Below are positions 5,737-8,409 of a stretch of 8,409 nucleotides of DNA, piece after piece (positions within the stretch are counted from its first letter, which is position 1; each line of letters starts with the position of its first letter). The notes beneath the pieces were generated by a model. The model had not been told where the DNA came from, made no database searches, and saw only the letters and a program-made list of their open reading frames with translations. The translations under genes were made by a program, and so were the position numbers. This DNA comes from Methyloceanibacter sp. Its GTDB lineage: Bacteria > Pseudomonadota > Alphaproteobacteria > Rhizobiales > Methyloligellaceae. Where the stretch lies: assembly GCA_025449615.1 (NCBI GenBank), contig JANWJA010000095.1, positions 1 through 8,409 of the forward strand, read 5' to 3'.

Positions 5737-7002
5737 CTAAGCCGCATAGCGCCGCAAGATCAGGCAGGCATTGGTGCCGCCAAACCCGAAAGAGTTGGAG
5801 AGCACGGTATCGATCGGCCTCTTCTTGGCACGGTGCGGCACAAGATCGATTGCCGTGCTTACTGAGGGATTGTCGAGGTTGAGCGTGGGCGGCGCCACCT
5901 GGTCGCGAATCGCAAGCGCCGAGAAGATCGCCTCGACCGCCCCCGCCGCTCCGAGCAAATGCCCGATCGCCGACTTGGTCGAAGACATGGACACCTTCCC
6001 CGCCGCATTGCCAAACAGGCGTTCGACCGCGGCAAGCTCAATCTCGTCCCCCATTGGGGTCGAGGTCCCATGCGCATTAATATAGTCAATGTCGGCGGGT
6101 TCGATGCCGGCGCGCTTCACAGCGGCGACCATGCAGCGAAAAGCGCCGTCGCCGTCTTCCGCTGGTGCTGTGATATGGTAGGCATCGCCGGACAGTCCGT
6201 AACCAATGATTTCCGCGTAGATTGTCGCGCCCCGCGCCTTGGCATGCTCGAGTTCTTCGAGAACCACCATGCCGGCGCCCTCGCCCATCACGAAGCCGTC
6301 GCGGTCGCGGTCGTAAGGACGCGATGCTTTCTCAGGCTGATCGTTGAAATTAGTGGAAAGTGCGCGGCAGGCCGCGAAGCCGGCAATCGCCAGCCTGCAC
6401 ACCGGAGACTCAGCACCACCGGCCACCATGACATCGGCATCGCCAAGCGCCACTAAGCGCGATGCATCGCCGATCGCGTGCGCGCCGGTTGAGCAGGCCG
6501 TAACCACCGAATGATTCGGACCTTTCAGCCCATGTTCAATTGAGACATAGCCGGATGCAAGATTGATCAGACGGCCGGGAATAAAGAACGGGCTCACACG
6601 CCGCGGACCTTTCTCCGCGAAAAGCAGCGAGGTCTTCTCAATGCCTTGCAGACCGCCGATACCTGAACCGATCAGAACGCCGGAACGGATTTGGTCTTCG
6701 TAGGCGGTCGGCTTCCAACCGGCATGGGTGAGAGCCTGCGTCGCCGCGGCCATCGCATAGATAATAAAGTCGTCAACCTTCCGTTGCTCTTTCGGCTCCA
6801 TCCAATCGTTCGGATTGTAGGTGCCGTCCGAGCCATCCCCGCGAGGGATCTGGCAAGCGACCTGGCAGGAAAGGTCCGAAACATCGAAACTCTCGACACG
6901 CTTCGTGGCGGTCTGCCCGGCGAGCAGCCGTTCCCATGTGGTCTCGGCGCCGCAGCCAAGCGGCGAAACCATCCCCAAGCCGGTGATGACGACACGACGC
7001 AT
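5737..7002 (-). CDS. fabF: Beta-ketoacyl-[acyl-carrier-protein] synthase II (FabF)
   Basis: FabF condenses malonyl-ACP with acyl-ACP, releasing CO2 and lengthening the chain by two carbons in type II fatty acid synthesis. The 421 residues span a full KAS fold. The catalytic triad is complete: C170 in TACSTGAH, H311 in NAHGTSTPMGD and H348 in KSAIGHLLGAAG, with K343 nearby. The gating Phe405 lies in SNSFGFGGTNA. A short insert around residues 53-75 (GDGSDGTYNPNDWMEPKEQ) is, from memory, usual for alphaproteobacterial FabF. The first residues MRRVVITGLGMVSPLG match the family start, although the Shine-Dalgarno before the ATG is poor (GAAAG). The gene lies 97 nt after acpP, the conserved acpP-fabF order, so the pair is probably co-transcribed from the acpP promoter. 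KAS I (FabB) is less likely given the acpP linkage and overall sequence. Confidence 0.98.
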   Translation of the reverse strand: MRRVVITGLGMVSPLGCGAETTWERLLAGQTATKRVESFDVSDLSCQVACQIPRGDGSDGTYNPNDWMEPKEQRKVDDFIIYAMAAATQALTHAGWKPTAYEDQIRSGVLIGSGIGGLQGIEKTSLLFAEKGPRRVSPFFIPGRLINLASGYVSIEHGLKGPNHSVVTACSTGAHAIGDASRLVALGDADVMVAGGAESPVCRLAIAGFAACRALSTNFNDQPEKASRPYDRDRDGFVMGEGAGMVVLEELEHAKARGATIYAEIIGYGLSGDAYHITAPAEDGDGAFRCMVAAVKRAGIEPADIDYINAHGTSTPMGDEIELAAVERLFGNAAGKVSMSSTKSAIGHLLGAAGAVEAIFSALAIRDQVAPPTLNLDNPSVSTAIDLVPHRAKKRPIDTVLSNSFGFGGTNACLILRRYAA

Positions 7003-7037
7003 CGTTTGCTTTCGCCGAGTTGTTTCGGAAACCTAGT

Positions 7038-7064
7038 GCCGGCCTCTGACACGCTTCAACCGGC
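7038..7064. repeat. Weak inverted repeat in the acpP-fabF spacer
   Basis: GCCGG (7038-7042) and CCGGC (7060-7064) can pair around a 17-nt loop within the ~100-nt region between acpP and fabF. There is no T-run after it, so it is not a clear terminator. AcpP is made in large excess over FabF in studied bacteria, so a partial stop or RNA-processing site here would make sense, but the sequence alone does not show one. Confidence 0.25.
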
Positions 7065-7102
7065 GCAAACAGATGGCCCAGCTTGGCCGCGCGAAAAATG
7101 CG

Positions 7103-7342
7103 TCACGCGGCGGTATTCTTCTCCAGGAACTTAATCGCGTCACCGACGGTCAAAATCGTCTCGGCCGCATCGTCGGGTATCTCGCAGCCAAACTCCTCCT
7201 CGAAAGCCATGACCAGCTCGACCGTGTCGAGGCTGTCGGCCCCAAGGTCGTCAATGAAGCTGGCGTTGTCGGTAACCTTGTCGGCCTCGACACCGAGATG
7301 CTCCACCACGATCTTCTTTACGCGCTCCGAGATATCGCTCAT
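7103..7342 (-). CDS. acpP: Acyl carrier protein AcpP
   Basis: AcpP is the small acidic cytoplasmic carrier on which fatty acids are built; it also donates acyl chains for lipid A and phospholipids. The 79 residues are standard. Ser37 in [13 protein letters not shown] is the 4'-phosphopantetheine attachment site, and the following helix II ([12 protein letters not shown]) is the acidic recognition helix for partner enzymes. The frame is open upstream to a GTG at 7376-7378, which would add 12 residues ([12 protein letters not shown]). I reject that because the ATG at 7340-7342 has a strong GAGG 5 nt upstream and gives the universal MSDI… start. It lies between fabG, 270 nt upstream, and fabF, and is probably the first gene of its own transcript, since a good -35 box lies in that gap. 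Confidence 0.99.
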   Translation of the reverse strand: MSDISERVKKIVVEHLGVEADKVTDNASFIDDLGADSLDTVELVMAFEEEFGCEIPDDAAETILTVGDAIKFLEKNTAA

Positions 7343-7352
7343 CTCCGCCTCA
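7343..7352 (-). promoter_or_regulatory. acpP ribosome binding site
   Basis: On the minus strand GAGG (7351-7348) lies 5 nt before the ATG, and a GGAG (7346-7343) directly abuts it. This strong site decides the 79-residue start over the longer GTG-initiated frame. Confidence 0.75.
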
Positions 7353-7369
7353 CCGTCCCTTTTGTCGTA

Positions 7370-7400
7370 TTTAGCCACATAACGTCTTTAGCCACATAAC
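7370..7400. repeat. Tandem direct repeat (two identical 14-mers, 17-nt period) in the acpP leader
   Basis: TTTAGCCACATAAC occurs at 7370-7383 and again, identical, at 7387-7400, with GTC between. Read on the acpP strand this is GTTATGTGGCTAAA twice, ending 27 nt before the acpP start codon. If the TTGACA box at 7488-7483 is the promoter, both copies lie in the 5' untranslated RNA. They could be protein-binding half-sites, an RNA leader element or a recent small tandem duplication. Confidence 0.85.
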
Positions 7401-7458
7401 ATCCCCCCGAGCCTGCGGCTTTAAGGCCTCATGCGTCCCCGAGCGGTTGGTCCGGGGT

Positions 7459-7488
7459 TTGATCGCGGATGGGGTTGTCCTTTGTCAA
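7459..7488 (-). promoter_or_regulatory. Probable sigma-70-type promoter for acpP
   Basis: On the minus strand a perfect TTGACA (7488-7483) lies in the fabG-acpP gap. At the expected 17-18 nt spacing the candidate -10 boxes are weak (CGATCA or GATCAA). Weak -10 boxes with a good -35 are common in alphaproteobacteria. Transcription would start near 7452, giving a leader of about 110 nt before the acpP ATG that contains the tandem repeat. An inverted repeat covers the -35 box. Confidence 0.5.
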
Positions 7489-7493
7489 GCCCC
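7471..7493. repeat. Inverted repeat overlapping the acpP -35 box
   Basis: GGGGTTG (7471-7477) pairs with CAA-G-CCCC (7486-7493) with a single bulged G around an 8-nt loop. It covers the TTGACA box, so it could be an operator for a regulator of fatty acid synthesis, or alternatively an RNA hairpin if transcription from fabG continues through. Neither strand has a T-run after it. Confidence 0.4.
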
Positions 7494-7573
7494 CTCGGGA
7501 CGTTGTTCTTACCAGCCCACTTGGGCCTCAGTTCGCCACCAGGGCTCAGAACCCCCGCTGGGCTTAGGAAACT

Positions 7574-7590
7574 GGGTCAAGCTGCGACCC
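7574..7590. repeat. Small inverted repeat just after fabG
   Basis: GGGTC (7574-7578) and GACCC (7586-7590) form a 5-bp stem with a 7-nt loop, 22 nt past the fabG stop on the minus strand. It is followed there only by AGTTTCC, so it is at best a weak terminator candidate for fabG. Confidence 0.3.
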
Positions 7591-7612
7591 CAAGTCCCTG
7601 TCCTGCAACCCA

Positions 7613-8350
7613 TCAGACCATGACCATGCCGCCATTGATGTGCATGGTTTCCCCGGTCACATAGCCAGATTCCTGGCTTGAGAGGAACACGACGGCAGAC
7701 GCAATATCGTCCGGCCTGCCGAATTTTTGCGCCGGGATCGCCGCGGCGATCATTTCCACCTGTTTCGGCGTCAAGGCGTCCGTCATCGGCGTCGAGATGA
7801 AGCCAGGCGCAATCGCATTGGCGGTGATGCCCCGGCTCGCAACCTCGCGGGCTAACGATTTGGTCATGCCCACGAGCCCAGCCTTCGAGGCGGCATAATT
7901 GGCCTGACCCGGATTGCCGAACACGCCGGAGATCGAAGCAATATTGACGATGCGGCCGTAGCGCCGGCGCATCATGCCGCGCAAGATTCCGCGCGTCAGC
8001 ACGAACACAGAATTGAGGTTGACGTTGATGACATCATCCCACTCTTCGTCTTTCATGCGCATGAAAAGATTGTCGTGGGTGATGCCGGCATTGTTGACGA
8101 GAATATCGACCTGGCTGACGGTCTTCTCCGCCTCTTCGGCGAGCTTCACCACGGCGGCGCGGTCGCGAAGATCGCAAGGCAGCACATGTACGCGGTCGCC
8201 GAGCTCCTTGGCCAGCGCGTCGAGCTTTTCCTTCCGCGTGCCGGAGATCGCGACATTGGCGCCTTGAGCATGCAGCGCCTTCGCCACGGCGGCGCCGATC
8301 CCACCGCTCGCTCCGGTGACCAGCGCGCCCTTCCCTGTCAGGTCGAACAT
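7613..8350 (-). CDS. fabG: 3-oxoacyl-[acyl-carrier-protein] reductase FabG
   Basis: FabG reduces 3-oxoacyl-ACP to 3-hydroxyacyl-ACP with NADPH, the first reduction of each elongation cycle; it is a cytoplasmic tetramer of the short-chain dehydrogenase family. The 245 residues are typical. Visible are the cofactor loop TGASGGIG (12-19), R39 after the second strand (consistent with NADPH), NNAG (86-89), and the full catalytic tetrad N111, S139, Y152 and K156 (NYAASK). The C-terminus GYVTGETMHINGG is the usual FabG end. AGGAG lies 7 nt before the ATG at 8348-8350, a strong start. Only 20 nt separate it from the preceding fabD-like reading frame, so the two are probably co-transcribed. Because it sits in the fabD-fabG-acpP-fabF cluster, the fatty acid role is much more likely than one of the many FabG-like dehydrogenases. 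Confidence 0.98.
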   Translation of the reverse strand: MFDLTGKGALVTGASGGIGAAVAKALHAQGANVAISGTRKEKLDALAKELGDRVHVLPCDLRDRAAVVKLAEEAEKTVSQVDILVNNAGITHDNLFMRMKDEEWDDVINVNLNSVFVLTRGILRGMMRRRYGRIVNIASISGVFGNPGQANYAASKAGLVGMTKSLAREVASRGITANAIAPGFISTPMTDALTPKQVEMIAAAIPAQKFGRPDDIASAVVFLSSQESGYVTGETMHINGGMVMV

Positions 8351-8370
8351 CGAGGCTCTCCTCTTTATAT

Positions 8371-8409
8371 CTAGCCGGCAAGCGCCGTCGACGCCGCCTC
8401 AAGCTCTTC
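8371..8409 (-). CDS. fabD: Probable malonyl-CoA:ACP transacylase FabD, last 12 codons only
   Basis: On the minus strand the window edge opens in a frame reading EELEAASTALAG and ending with TAG at 8373-8371, 20 nt before the fabG start. An Ala-rich C-terminus of this kind fits alphaproteobacterial FabD, and fabD is the normal gene just upstream of fabG in this cluster. FabD transfers malonyl from CoA to ACP. With 12 residues visible, the name rests on position rather than on motifs; no catalytic residue is in the window. Confidence 0.55.
   Translation of the reverse strand, partial: EELEAASTALAG

Noticed and set aside
7343..7378. GTG-initiated longer acpP with 12 extra residues
   Set aside because: AcpP is nearly always 77-80 residues, and the strong GAGG is placed for the ATG at 7342.
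7431..7664. 77-residue plus-strand open frame in the fabG-acpP gap
   Set aside because: Pro-rich composition, no recognisable family, runs into antisense fabG, and overlaps the likely acpP promoter; no convincing ribosome binding site.
1..8409. A novel defence, mobile or biosynthetic system
   Set aside because: Every kilobase is occupied by recognisable core genes with intact motifs in a conserved order. No integrase, transposase, tRNA-associated junction, CRISPR-like spacing or unknown gene of useful length was found on either strand.

Overview
The window is about 8.4 kb of conserved housekeeping DNA from a GC-rich alphaproteobacterium, most likely of the order Hyphomicrobiales (Rhizobiales). 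I base this on three things. The gene order is surA-pdxA-rsmA facing gmk-yicC-mltG-fabF-acpP-fabG-(fabD). The protein styles fit, for example the FabF insert around residues 53-75 and the RsmA N-terminus. A degraded palindromic repeat after surA resembles one I recall as abundant between genes in that order. The genus cannot be fixed from the sequence alone. I see no mobile element, phage, CRISPR array, tRNA, rRNA or defence-type gene.

Left part, plus strand (1-2605): the 3' portion of a SurA-like periplasmic chaperone gene, then a 112-nt gap with an imperfect palindrome, then pdxA (vitamin B6 synthesis) and rsmA/ksgA (16S rRNA dimethylation). rsmA probably starts at a TTG that overlaps the pdxA stop by 4 nt, giving a tightly coupled pair. 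An outer-membrane assembly gene such as lptD would be expected upstream, outside the window.

Right part, minus strand (2616-8409): reading right to left in transcription order, the last 12 codons of a probable fabD, then fabG, a 270-nt regulatory gap, acpP, fabF, mltG, a yicC-family ribonuclease gene and gmk. The fab genes make fatty acids: FabD loads malonyl onto ACP, FabF condenses and FabG reduces, with AcpP carrying the chain. MltG cuts nascent peptidoglycan strands, so lipid and wall synthesis are linked in one cluster. gmk makes GDP from GMP. rsmA and gmk converge with only 10 nt between their stop codons.

The best regulatory region is the acpP leader (7343-7612). It has a perfect TTGACA -35 box on the minus strand, an inverted repeat across that box, and a tandem 17-nt-period repeat (two identical 14-mers) just before the acpP ribosome binding site. 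No undescribed system is visible. The observations worth a second look are small: repeats, start-codon choice and a few substitutions.
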